From assembly GCF_013408565.1 (NCBI RefSeq), contig NZ_JACBZX010000001.1:2666001-2730000 (forward strand): a DNA stretch of 64,000 bases, in the 5' to 3' direction. Under the pieces are notes generated by a model that was not told the origin of the DNA, did no database searches, and saw only the letters and a list, made by a program, of their open reading frames with translations. Every line of letters starts with the position of its first letter. Within the stretch, counting starts at the first letter, position 1. Made by a program: the position numbers and the translations under genes. This DNA is from Janibacter alkaliphilus (lineage in GTDB: Bacteria > Actinomycetota > Actinomycetes > Actinomycetales > Dermatophilaceae). Positions 55,237 through 62,843 of the stretch are shown here, piece after piece.

Positions 55237-55430
55237 TGGCCGCCCTTCTGGACGAACCCCTTGACGAACTCCTCGGCGTTGGACTCCAGGACGCCGTCGA
55301 TCTCGTCGAGGACCGAGTCGACGTCGGCGTCGCGAGCCTGGTTGCTCGCGCCGACCTGGCCGAAGCTCTCGTCGCCGCTGCCCTCGTCGCCGCCGTCGCG
55401 CCGCTCCGGGCGGACCTGTTCCTGGGGCAT
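55233..55430 (-). CDS. pup: Prokaryotic ubiquitin-like protein Pup
   Basis: A 65-residue disordered tag. Its second half, [20 protein letters not shown] followed by [12 protein letters not shown], is the helical region that docks on ARC and the ligase. It ends in Gly-Gly-Gln, so Dop must deamidate the terminal Gln before PafA can conjugate it. It lies 31 bases after dop. Confidence 0.98.
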   Translation of the reverse strand: MPQEQVRPERRDGGDEGSGDESFGQVGASNQARDADVDSVLDEIDGVLESNAEEFVKGFVQKGGQ

Positions 55431-55461
55431 CTCGCCCTCCCTTCCTCGCTCTCCCCCGAGC

Positions 55462-57006
55462 CTATGCGCTGTGCGGGTCGGCGGGGCCGGTGCCCGGGCC
55501 GCGCGTCGCCGGCAGCCGGGCCAGGCCGGCGACGAGGCTCTCGACGTCCCCGCCGATGAGCGCCTCGGTGTCGGCCCGGCCGTGCCGCAGCGGGTCGAGC
55601 ATGCCGATCCGGGCCACCCCGCCGGCCCCGGGCCGGCGCAGCACGAGGCTGTCCCAGGAGGCGGAGATCACCTGCTCCGGGTGCGTCGTCACGGTGCGCC
55701 CGCGCAGCCAGGCCCGGGTGTCCTCCGGCGGCGTGGTCACCGCCGCGGCGACCTCGGCGTCGTCGGTGAGCCGGGTGATCCGCCCCGCCGCCTCGAGCCG
55801 GTGGAAGAGCCCCTTGTCGGCGCGCACGTCGCTCCACTGGATGTCGATGGCACGCAGCCGAGGGTCGCCCCAGCCGAGCCCGTCCCGGTCCCGGTAGCGC
55901 TGCAGCAGAGCCAGCTTGGCGACCCAGTCGACGTCGGCGGCCGCGTCCATCGGGTCGCTGGCCAGCAGCCCGAGCACCCGCTCCCAGTGACCGAGCACCT
56001 CCTCGGTCGCGGCGTCGCTGCCCTCCCGGTCGACGAACCGGCGGGCCATCTCGAGGTACTCCGTGAGGATCTGCACCGCGGTGAGCTCGCGGCCGTCGCG
56101 CAGCCGCACCGCGACCTGGCAGGTCGGGTCGTGCGAGATCTGCTTCAGGGCCGTGACCGGGTGCAGCACCTCCAGGTCACGGTCGATCGCGCCGGCCTCG
56201 ATGAGGCCGAGGACGAGCGAGGTGGTGCCGACCTTGAGCAGCCCGGCCACGTCGGCCTGGGTGGCGTCGCCGAGGATGACGTGCAGCCGCCGGTGCCGCT
56301 CGGGGTCGGCGTGCGGCTCGTCACGGGTGTTGATGATCGGCCGCTTGAAGGTCGTCTCCAGACCCACCTCGGCCTCGAAGAAGTCGCTGCGGGAGGCGAT
56401 CTGGTACCCGTCGTGCTCGCTGTCCGGCCCGATCCCGACCCGCCCGGCGCCGCAGAGCACCTGGCGGGCGACGAAGAACGGGGTGAGCTGGCGGACGATC
56501 CGGGCGAAGGGGGTCTCCCGGTCCATGAGGTAGTTCTCGTGGCTGCCGTAGGAGGCGCCCTTGCCGTCGGTGTTGTTCTTGTAGAGGTTGATGCCCGGCG
56601 GCCGCTCGGCCAGCCGGGCGACCACCTCGCGCATCACGAGCACCCCGGCCCGGTCGTGGACGACGGCGTTCCGCGGGCTGGTCACCTCCGGGGTCGAGTA
56701 CTCCGGGTGGGCGTGGTCGACGTAGAGGCGGGCGCCGTTGCCGAGGACGACGTTGGCCAGCGTCGGGTCCTCCTCGTCGGTCAGCTGGGAGATGTCGGCG
56801 CGGCTGCGCGGCAGCTCGAAGCCGCGGGCGTCCAGCAGCGGGTGCTCGTCGCTGTAGTCCCACGCGCCGTGCGTGGCCCGGTGCCCGTGCGCCAGGGCGT
56901 AGGTGGTGACCACCCGGCCGGAGGCCTCCATCGGGTTCGCCGACGGCTCGTCGGGCACCGCGATGCCGTACTCGGTCTCCGTGCCCATGACACGCCGCAC
57001 ACCCAT
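55462..57006 (-). CDS. dop: Pup deamidase/depupylase Dop
   Basis: A 514-residue PafA homologue that deamidates Pup and removes it from substrates. RRVMGTETEYGIAVPDEPSA opens the fold. VVLGNGARLYVDHAHPEYST, NNTDGKGASYGSHENYLMDR and [20 protein letters not shown] follow. A Dop-specific insert (after YGIAVPDEPSANP, containing THGAWDYSDEHPLLDARGFE) distinguishes it from PafA. ATG 57006 has TATCGT six bases upstream (leaderless) and starts the proteasome operon. Confidence 0.97.
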   Translation of the reverse strand: MGVRRVMGTETEYGIAVPDEPSANPMEASGRVVTTYALAHGHRATHGAWDYSDEHPLLDARGFELPRSRADISQLTDEEDPTLANVVLGNGARLYVDHAHPEYSTPEVTSPRNAVVHDRAGVLVMREVVARLAERPPGINLYKNNTDGKGASYGSHENYLMDRETPFARIVRQLTPFFVARQVLCGAGRVGIGPDSEHDGYQIASRSDFFEAEVGLETTFKRPIINTRDEPHADPERHRRLHVILGDATQADVAGLLKVGTTSLVLGLIEAGAIDRDLEVLHPVTALKQISHDPTCQVAVRLRDGRELTAVQILTEYLEMARRFVDREGSDAATEEVLGHWERVLGLLASDPMDAAADVDWVAKLALLQRYRDRDGLGWGDPRLRAIDIQWSDVRADKGLFHRLEAAGRITRLTDDAEVAAAVTTPPEDTRAWLRGRTVTTHPEQVISASWDSLVLRRPGAGGVARIGMLDPLRHGRADTEALIGGDVESLVAGLARLPATRGPGTGPADPHSA

Positions 57007-57031
57007 GGGGCCACGATAGGGCGATGGTTGG

Positions 57032-58003
57032 ATGGCACCCATGAGCGCCCCGTGGATGCCGATGCGCACCCGTGCCCTGGACCGGCTGCTGCGCAGCTCG
57101 CGCGACCCGGCCGGGGTTCTCGAGCCGCGCGCGCTGGCCCAGGCCCGGCGGGCGGTGCGCACCGGGCCGCCGGCCTCCTGGGTCACCGGGCCGATGGCGC
57201 CAGGGGTCACCCTGGAGACCATCGCCGTGCCGGTGCGCGGCTGCGAGCAGGTCCGGGTCGTGCTGCACCGCCCGGCGACGCCGGGGCCGCACCCGCTGCT
57301 GGTGCACCTACACGGCGGCGGCTTCGCCATCGGCAGCGTGGAGGTCTTCACCCCCTTCTGCACGCAGGTCGCGGCCCGCGCCGACGTGCTCGTCGCCAGC
57401 GTCGACTACCGGATGGCGCCGGAGCACGTGGCCCCGACCGCCGCCCACGACGCCATCGACGTCACCGGCTGGCTCGTCGAGCACGCCGGCGAGCTCGGGG
57501 CGCGGGCCGACCGGCTCGGGGTGACCGGGGACTCGGCCGGCGGCAACCTGGCCACCGTCGTCGCCCAGCACCTGCGCGACGAAGGCTGCGCCGGGCTGCG
57601 GCACCAGGCGCTGGTCTACCCCTCCCCCGACCTCACCGACCGGGAGGTGGAGGAGCTCGACCGGCACTTCCCGGTGCTCACCCCGGCCCTGATGAGGGTC
57701 TTCCGCGGCGCCTACCTCGGCGACGGCCAGGACGAGCGCGACCCGCTGGTCTCCCCGGCGCACGGCCGGCTCGACGGGCTGCCGCCGACGCTGGTCCAGA
57801 CCGCGGAGAACGACCCGCTGCGCCCGGACGGCGAGGCCTACGCCCAGGCTCTGCGCGCGGCCGGGGTGGAGGTGCGGCTGACCTGCTACCGTGGGGCGCC
57901 GCACGGCTTCGTCAACCTTCCCGGGCTGACCTCCGCCGGATACCCTGCGCTGGAGGAGCTGGCCGCCGAGGTGGCCCACCACCTGCACGGGGAGGACCGA
58001 TGA
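57032..58003 (+). CDS. Alpha/beta hydrolase, HSL/GDXG esterase type (first of a pair)
   Basis: A 323-residue esterase. The oxyanion motif is LLVHLHGGGFAIGSVEVFTP, the nucleophile elbow GVTGDSAGGNLATVVAQHLR, and the acid and His appear in QTAENDPLRPDGEAYAQALR and GAPHGFVNLPG. ATG 57032 or 57041 (MSAPW) could start it. It is divergent from dop and precedes a paralogous esterase that overlaps its stop, so the two probably form a tandem duplication within one operon. Confidence 0.88.
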   Translation: MAPMSAPWMPMRTRALDRLLRSSRDPAGVLEPRALAQARRAVRTGPPASWVTGPMAPGVTLETIAVPVRGCEQVRVVLHRPATPGPHPLLVHLHGGGFAIGSVEVFTPFCTQVAARADVLVASVDYRMAPEHVAPTAAHDAIDVTGWLVEHAGELGARADRLGVTGDSAGGNLATVVAQHLRDEGCAGLRHQALVYPSPDLTDREVEELDRHFPVLTPALMRVFRGAYLGDGQDERDPLVSPAHGRLDGLPPTLVQTAENDPLRPDGEAYAQALRAAGVEVRLTCYRGAPHGFVNLPGLTSAGYPALEELAAEVAHHLHGEDR

Positions 58004-59010
58004 GCCGCCGCAGCTACCAGGGACTGCCGGTGCGCACCGGGTTGCTCACCCGCTACCTGGACGCGATGGGCCGCACCCCGATCGAGGAGGCCAGCCTCGA
58101 GGACATCCGCGCGAGCCGGGAGCAGGTCTATCCGGCCTGGCCGCCCTTCAGCTGGATCACCGGACCGACCGGCCGCGGGGTGCGGATCAGCGACGCGCAC
58201 GTCCGTGCCCGTGACGGGCACCGGGTTCCGGTGCGCTGCTACGCCCCCGCCTCGGACCGGCCGCTGCCGCTGCTGGTCTACCTGCACGGCGGCGGCTGGG
58301 TGTGGGGATCGACCTTCATGTACGACCCGCTGTGCTCCCGGCTGGCCGCCGCGGTGCCCGCCGTGGTGGTCAGCGTCGACTACCGGCTGGCGCCGGAGCA
58401 CCGCTCGCCGCAGGCGGTGCTCGACTGCCTCGACGTGGTCACCGCGCTCGTGCAGGACCGCGCCACGGTCGTCGCTGACGGCGTCCCCGCCTACGACCCG
58501 GACCAGGTCGGCCTCGCCGGGGACAGCGCCGGCGGGAACCTCAGCGCGGTGCTCGCCCAGCAGCTGCGCGACCTGCGCGGGCCGGGCGGGGAGCCGGCGG
58601 TGCGCCACCAGGCGCTGATCTACCCGGCGACCGACATGACCCTGGCCTCGCCCTCGATCCGGGAGAACGCGCACGCCCCGATCCTCACCGAGGCAGCGGT
58701 GCACGCCTTCCGGGCCCACTACCTCGGGGACGCGCCCACCGAGGACCAGCTGCGTGACCCGCTGAGCTCCCCGCTCTTCGGCGACCTCGAGGGGGTGGCT
58801 CCGGCGCTGGTGCAGGTCGCCGAGAAGGACCCGATCCGGGACGACGGCACCCGGTACGCCGCGGCGCTGCAGGCCGCCGGAGTGCCCGTCCGGGCCACCG
58901 AGTACGTCGGGCTGCCGCACGGCTTCGCCTCCTTCCCCGGCGCCTGCCCGGCCGGCAAGCAGGCCGAGTCCGAGCTCGCCGGGGAGATCCGCCGCCACCT
59001 GGCCCCCTGA
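58000..59010 (+). CDS. Alpha/beta hydrolase, HSL/GDXG esterase type (second of a pair)
   Basis: A 336-residue esterase paralogous to its upstream neighbour. LPLLVYLHGGGWVWGSTFMY, VGLAGDSAGGNLSAVLAQQL, VAEKDPIRDDGTRYAAALQA and VGLPHGFASFPGACPAG carry the catalytic residues. ATG 58000 overlaps the previous stop by four bases with GGAGGACC before it. It ends 16 bases before repeat cluster B. Confidence 0.88.
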   Translation: MSRRSYQGLPVRTGLLTRYLDAMGRTPIEEASLEDIRASREQVYPAWPPFSWITGPTGRGVRISDAHVRARDGHRVPVRCYAPASDRPLPLLVYLHGGGWVWGSTFMYDPLCSRLAAAVPAVVVSVDYRLAPEHRSPQAVLDCLDVVTALVQDRATVVADGVPAYDPDQVGLAGDSAGGNLSAVLAQQLRDLRGPGGEPAVRHQALIYPATDMTLASPSIRENAHAPILTEAAVHAFRAHYLGDAPTEDQLRDPLSSPLFGDLEGVAPALVQVAEKDPIRDDGTRYAAALQAAGVPVRATEYVGLPHGFASFPGACPAGKQAESELAGEIRRHLAP

Positions 59011-59023
59011 CCTGCCCTCCTGC

Positions 59024-59168
59024 GCAACTGCCCGGGCAAATTCGCCCCCTCGTCCGCAACTGCCCGGGCAAATTGCAACCTCCCGCGCAACTGCCCGGGC
59101 AATTCGCAACCTCCTGCGCAACTGCCCGGGCAGATGCGCAACCTCTTGGCAACTGCCCGGGCAAATGC
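59024..59168 (+). repeat. Palindromic repeat cluster B, five copies at 31-32-bp period
   Basis: AACTGCCCGGG begins at 59026, 59058, 59089, 59120 and 59151, so the spacing is 32, 31, 31 and 31 bases, the same phase as cluster A. Typical copies read GCAACTGCCCGGGCAAATTC. The last copy overlaps the -35 region expected for a TAGGGT -10 box at 59179-59184 in front of the phosphoribosyl synthetase gene. It lies downstream of the esterase pair. Confidence 0.9.
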
Positions 59169-59226
59169 GCAGGGTGGGTAGGGTCGGGACAGGTTCGCCG
59201 GGCACCGATGTCCTGGTGAGCGACCG

Positions 59227-60228
59227 ATGCCGAAGGGTGGACCAGGCGTGCGCGAGATCGTCGTCTTCTCGGGGGCCGCGCACCCCGCGCTGGCCGAGCG
59301 GATCTGCGCCGCGCTGGGCGTGCCGCTCTCCCCCTCGCGGACCACCCGCTTCAGCAACGACTGCCTGCAGGCGCAGCTGCTGGACAACTGCCGTCAGCGC
59401 GACGTCTACATCGTCCAGCCCCTGGTGCCGCCGACCCAGGAGTCGCTCATGGAGCTGCTGCTGATGATCGACGCCGCCCGCGGGGCCTCGGCCGCCCAGA
59501 TCACCGCGGTCATCCCGCACTTCGCCTACGCCCGATCGGACAAGAAGGACGCCTCCCGGATCTCCCTCGGCGGCCGGCTGGTCGCCGACATGCTCGCCTC
59601 CGCCGGGGCTCACCGAGTGCTGACGATGACCCTGCACGCCCCGCAGGTGCACGGCTTCTTCTCGGTCCCGGTCGACCACCTCACCGCGCTCGGGGTGCTG
59701 GCCGACCACTTCCGCGGGCAGGACCTCAGCGACGCCATCGTCGTCTCCCCCGACCTCGGCAACGCCAAGGACGCCACCCAGTTCTCCCGGCTGCTCGGGC
59801 TGCCGGTCGCCGCCGGGAGCAAGCAGCGCAAGGCCGACGACAAGGTGGTCGTCGACTCGATCGTCGGCGACGTCTCCGGCCGCCGGGCGATCATCCTCGA
59901 CGACGAGATCGCCACCGGCGGCTCGATCGTCGAGCTGCTCACCAAGCTCGGCGAGCTCGGCGTCAGCGAGGCCGCGGTCGCCTGCACCCACGGCCTCTTC
60001 ACCGGCCCGGCCGTCGAACGGCTGCGCGAGCACCCGATGATCACCGAGGTCGTCACCACCGACACGGTGCCGCCGCCGCAGGACTGGCCCGAGCTGACCG
60101 TGGGATCGGTCGCCGGGCTCTTCGCCGAGGCGATCGCCCGGATCCACGCCGGCGAGTCGGTCTCCTCCCTCTTCGACGGGGTGGACCCGACCCACGGCCC
60201 GCCGCAGCCGTCGCTCTTCTCCCGATGA
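59227..60228 (+). CDS. Divergent ribose-phosphate pyrophosphokinase-like protein
   Basis: A 333-residue PRPP synthetase relative. YIVQPLVPPTQESLMELLLM, VIPHFAYARSDKKDASRISL and VSPDLGNAKDATQFSRLLGL are recognisable, and the PRPP loop reads IILDDEIATGGSIVELLTK. Usual residues are changed in several places: the N-terminal segment has FSNDCLQAQL, and DDEIATGGS replaces the common DDMIDTAGT. It is thus a paralogue group of uncertain activity; a normal prs may lie elsewhere. An alternative GTG start is 59248. Confidence 0.8.
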   Translation: MPKGGPGVREIVVFSGAAHPALAERICAALGVPLSPSRTTRFSNDCLQAQLLDNCRQRDVYIVQPLVPPTQESLMELLLMIDAARGASAAQITAVIPHFAYARSDKKDASRISLGGRLVADMLASAGAHRVLTMTLHAPQVHGFFSVPVDHLTALGVLADHFRGQDLSDAIVVSPDLGNAKDATQFSRLLGLPVAAGSKQRKADDKVVVDSIVGDVSGRRAIILDDEIATGGSIVELLTKLGELGVSEAAVACTHGLFTGPAVERLREHPMITEVVTTDTVPPPQDWPELTVGSVAGLFAEAIARIHAGESVSSLFDGVDPTHGPPQPSLFSR

Positions 60229-60851
60229 CCCGTCGCCCCACCCCGGCGCGTGGCGACGAGCGCCTCGCCTCCCCCGGTCCGAGGACCGCGCTGGCCGCAG
60301 TGCTCGACGCCGGCGTGGTCTCCGCCTTCGCCCTCGCCGGACGCCGCTCGCACGACGAGGCGCTGACCCTCGACGGGTGGTGGCAGACCGCCTGGCCCTT
60401 CCTCGCCGGGCTGGTGATCGGCTGGGTGCTCGTCGCGAGCACCAGCGGCACCTACCCCACCCGGCTGTGGCACGGGCTCAGCGTGTGGCCCTCCACGGTG
60501 CTCGCCGGGATGGCGCTGCGCGACTGGACCGGGCAGGGCACGGCCTGGCCGTTCGTCGTCGTGGCCACCCTCGTGCTGGCCGCCGGGCTGATCGGCTGGC
60601 GGGTGGTCACCGAGATCCTCGACCGACGCGCGGCGGGGCGGGAGCGGGCGGCCCGGCCGCCGCGGGAGCGGCCCGAGGTGCAGCACACCCCCGTCGGCGA
60701 CCCGCTCGGGCTGGACGAGCTCGGCTCCCCCGCCAGCACGACGAAGGGGCGGGGCGTGGTCCCCCCGGAGCACCGGGAGCGGTTCGTCGCCGAGCAGCTG
60801 GACGACCCGCGACGGACGAGCGAGGCGCCCGCCGACGAGAGCGACACCTGA
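60225..60851 (+). CDS. DUF3054 domain membrane protein with charged C-terminal extension
   Basis: A 208-residue protein overlapping the previous stop by four bases. Four hydrophobic segments lie in the first 130 residues, including AVLDAGVVSAFALAGRRSHD, WPFLAGLVIGWVLVASTSGT and AWPFVVVATLVLAAGLIGWR, the DUF3054 layout. The last 75 residues are a charged, probably cytoplasmic, tail. Function unknown; coupling to the PRPP synthetase-like gene is suggestive. Confidence 0.8.
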   Translation: MTRRPTPARGDERLASPGPRTALAAVLDAGVVSAFALAGRRSHDEALTLDGWWQTAWPFLAGLVIGWVLVASTSGTYPTRLWHGLSVWPSTVLAGMALRDWTGQGTAWPFVVVATLVLAAGLIGWRVVTEILDRRAAGRERAARPPRERPEVQHTPVGDPLGLDELGSPASTTKGRGVVPPEHRERFVAEQLDDPRRTSEAPADESDT

Positions 60852-60859
60852 AAAACCCC

Positions 60860-60889
60860 TTGGCGGCCGTGCCCTGACCGTCGTAGCGT
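60860..60889 (+). promoter_or_regulatory. Promoter of the small structured RNA
   Basis: TTGGCG at 60860-60865 and TAGCGT at 60884-60889 are separated by 18 bases. It would start transcription near 60896-60900, about 45 bases after the DUF3054 stop. Confidence 0.6.
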
Positions 60890-60895
60890 GGCGGC

Positions 60896-61092
60896 ACACG
60901 GGAAAGGAGGTGGTCCGAGGAATGAATGGCTTTCGGACGCGTGAGGTGACTGCCCGCTAGTCGCCCGTAGCAGACGGACGTGCTGCCGTCGCCGGGCCAC
61001 CGGCGAATCCTCGGCAGTCACCGGAGCCCGTGGGGGCCGCACCCTCGTCCCGTGCGGCACCCGGCCACCAGGCCGGAGCCCACGGGCTCTTC
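60896..61092 (+). ncRNA. Free-standing structured RNA with leader-type mini-ORF
   Basis: Downstream of its own promoter lie a long Shine-Dalgarno and a 12-codon ORF, then nested stems: GGTGACTGCC (60945-60954) pairs perfectly with GGCAGTCACC (61013-61022), enclosing GACGG/CCGTC (60973-60977/60986-60990) and CGCCGG/CCGGCG (60990-60995/61000-61005). A second domain closes GAGCCCGTGGG (61024-61034) on CCCACGGGCTC (61079-61089) around hairpins 61036-61058 and 61061-61076, a three-way junction. No gene follows on this strand. The architecture suggests a regulatory RNA or sensor; none I know matches. Confidence 0.55.
60922..60960 (+). CDS. 12-codon mini-ORF within the structured RNA
   Basis: ATG 60922 encodes MNGFRTREVTAR and stops at TAG 60958-60960. 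GGAAAGGAGGTGGTCC at 60901-60916 is complementary to almost the whole 3' end of 16S rRNA, an exceptionally strong ribosome site. The coding sequence contains the left arm of the long stem at 60945-60954, so ribosome position would change folding, as in attenuator leaders. Confidence 0.5.
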   Translation: MNGFRTREVTAR

Positions 61093-61112
61093 CCTGCCCG
61101 CCCGGAGCCTGC

Positions 61113-62768
61113 TCAGAGGTACTGGCCGGTCCGGGACCCGGTGTCGATGCTGCGGCCCGGCTCGGCGCCGCCCTGCTTGCCGCCGACGAGGGTGCGCACG
61201 TAGACGATCCGCTCGCCCTTCTTGCCGGAGATCTTCGCCCAGTCGTCGGGGTTGGTCGTGTTCGGCAGGTCCTCGTTCTCCTTGAACTCGGCCACGCAGC
61301 TGGACATGAGGTGCTCCACCCGCAGCCCCTCCTGCCCGGTGGTCAGCAGGTCCTTGATCGCCGCCTTCTTGGCGCGGTCGACGATGTTCTGGATCATCGC
61401 GCCGGAGTTGAAGTCCTTGAAGTAGAGGATCTCCTTGTCGCCGCCGGCGTAGGTGACCTCGAGGAACTGGTTCTCGTCGGACTCGGCGTACATCCGGGCC
61501 ACGGTGGCCTCGATCATCCCCTGCACGGTGGCCTCGCGGTCGTCGCCGTGCTCGCCGAGATCGTCGGCGTGCAGCGGCAGCCCGGGGGTGAGGTACTTGC
61601 CGAAGATGTCCTTGGCGCCTTCGGCGTCCGGGCGCTCGATCTTGATCTTCACGTCGAGCCGGCCCGGGCGCAGGATCGCCGGGTCGATCATGTCCTCGCG
61701 GTTGGTGGCCCCGATGACGATGACGTTGTCCAGACCCTCGACGCCGTCGATCTCGGCGAGCAGCTGCGGCACGATCGTCGTCTCGACGTCCGAGGACACC
61801 CCCGACCCGCGGGTGCGGAAGAGGCTGTCCATCTCGTCGAAGAAGACGACCACCGGGGTGCCGTCGCTGCTCTTCTCCCGGGCCCGGTGGAAGATCAGCC
61901 GGATGTGCCGCTCGGTCTCGCCGACGTACTTGTTGAGCAGCTCCGGGCCCTTGATGTTGAGGAAGTAGGCGGTGGAGCTGTCCTTGGCCTCGCGCTCGGC
62001 CACCTTCCGGGCCAGCGAGGCGGCGACCGCCTTGGCGATCATCGTCTTGCCGCAGCCGGGCGGACCGTAGAGCAGGACCCCCTTCGGTGCCTTGAGCTGG
62101 TGACGCTCGTAGAGGTCGGCGTGCAGGTAGGGCAGCTCGACCGAGTCGCGGATGGCTTCGATCTGACCGCTCAGCCCGCCGATGTCGTCGTAGGCGAGGT
62201 CGGGCACCTCCTCGAGGACGAGGTCGGCGACCTCGGCCCGCGGGATGTGCTCGACGGCGATGTTGCTGCGCGACTCCAGCAGCACGGCGTCGCCGACCCG
62301 GACCCCCTCCTCGGCGAGCCGGGCCGCCATCCGACAGACCCGCTCCTCGTCCTGGCGCATGAGCACCAGCAGCCGGCCGTCGTCGAGCAGCTCCTTGACG
62401 AGGACGACCTCGCCGCCGACCTCGTGACCGTGCACCGAGACGACGTTCATCGCCTCGTTGAGCAGCACCTCGCGGCCGGTGACCAGGTCCGCGTCCTCGA
62501 CCGCCGGGCTGACCGCGACCCGCATCTTGCGGCCGTTGGTGAGGATGTCGACGGTGCGGTCCTCGTGCGGCTCGACGAGGATCGCGTAGGCCGACGGCGG
62601 CTCGGCGATCCGGTCGATCTCGGCGCGCAGCGTGACGATCTGCTCGCGGGCCTCCTTGAGGGTGCGCACCAGCCGCTCGTTCTGCGAGCTGACCGTGGCC
62701 GTCTTCGAGCGCTCCGCGGCCAGCTGCTGCTCGAGCGCGCGCTGGTCGGGCGTGGTCTCGTCGGTCAT
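61113..62768 (-). CDS. arc: Proteasome-associated AAA+ ATPase ARC/Mpa
   Basis: A 551-residue hexameric unfoldase that recruits pupylated proteins and feeds the 20S core. Residues about 5-50 are the coiled coil that binds Pup, followed by OB domains. Walker [21 protein letters not shown], Walker [16 protein letters not shown], and [20 protein letters not shown] follow. The C-terminus is GQYL, the proteasome-docking motif. Plus-strand genes at 57.0-61.1 kb separate it from dop. Confidence 0.97.
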   Translation of the reverse strand: MTDETTPDQRALEQQLAAERSKTATVSSQNERLVRTLKEAREQIVTLRAEIDRIAEPPSAYAILVEPHEDRTVDILTNGRKMRVAVSPAVEDADLVTGREVLLNEAMNVVSVHGHEVGGEVVLVKELLDDGRLLVLMRQDEERVCRMAARLAEEGVRVGDAVLLESRSNIAVEHIPRAEVADLVLEEVPDLAYDDIGGLSGQIEAIRDSVELPYLHADLYERHQLKAPKGVLLYGPPGCGKTMIAKAVAASLARKVAEREAKDSSTAYFLNIKGPELLNKYVGETERHIRLIFHRAREKSSDGTPVVVFFDEMDSLFRTRGSGVSSDVETTIVPQLLAEIDGVEGLDNVIVIGATNREDMIDPAILRPGRLDVKIKIERPDAEGAKDIFGKYLTPGLPLHADDLGEHGDDREATVQGMIEATVARMYAESDENQFLEVTYAGGDKEILYFKDFNSGAMIQNIVDRAKKAAIKDLLTTGQEGLRVEHLMSSCVAEFKENEDLPNTTNPDDWAKISGKKGERIVYVRTLVGGKQGGAEPGRSIDTGSRTGQYL

Positions 62769-62843
62769 CTCACGTCCTCCTCCACGAGCGGTGCCGGCGG
62801 CGGCTGGGCGCCGGGCCGACGGCCTCCATCATCCCAGGTGGGT

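Noticed and set aside
54667..59010. 1447-codon plus-strand frame spanning the prcB-dop region and the second esterase
   Set aside because: It joins the antisense of prcB, pup and dop to the true esterase frame; only 58000-59010 codes. No domain is found in the antisense part.
60901..60916. Possible antisense fragment of 16S rRNA
   Set aside because: The segment matches only the reverse complement of the extreme 16S tail, which is just what a very strong Shine-Dalgarno must be, and an ATG follows at a workable distance.
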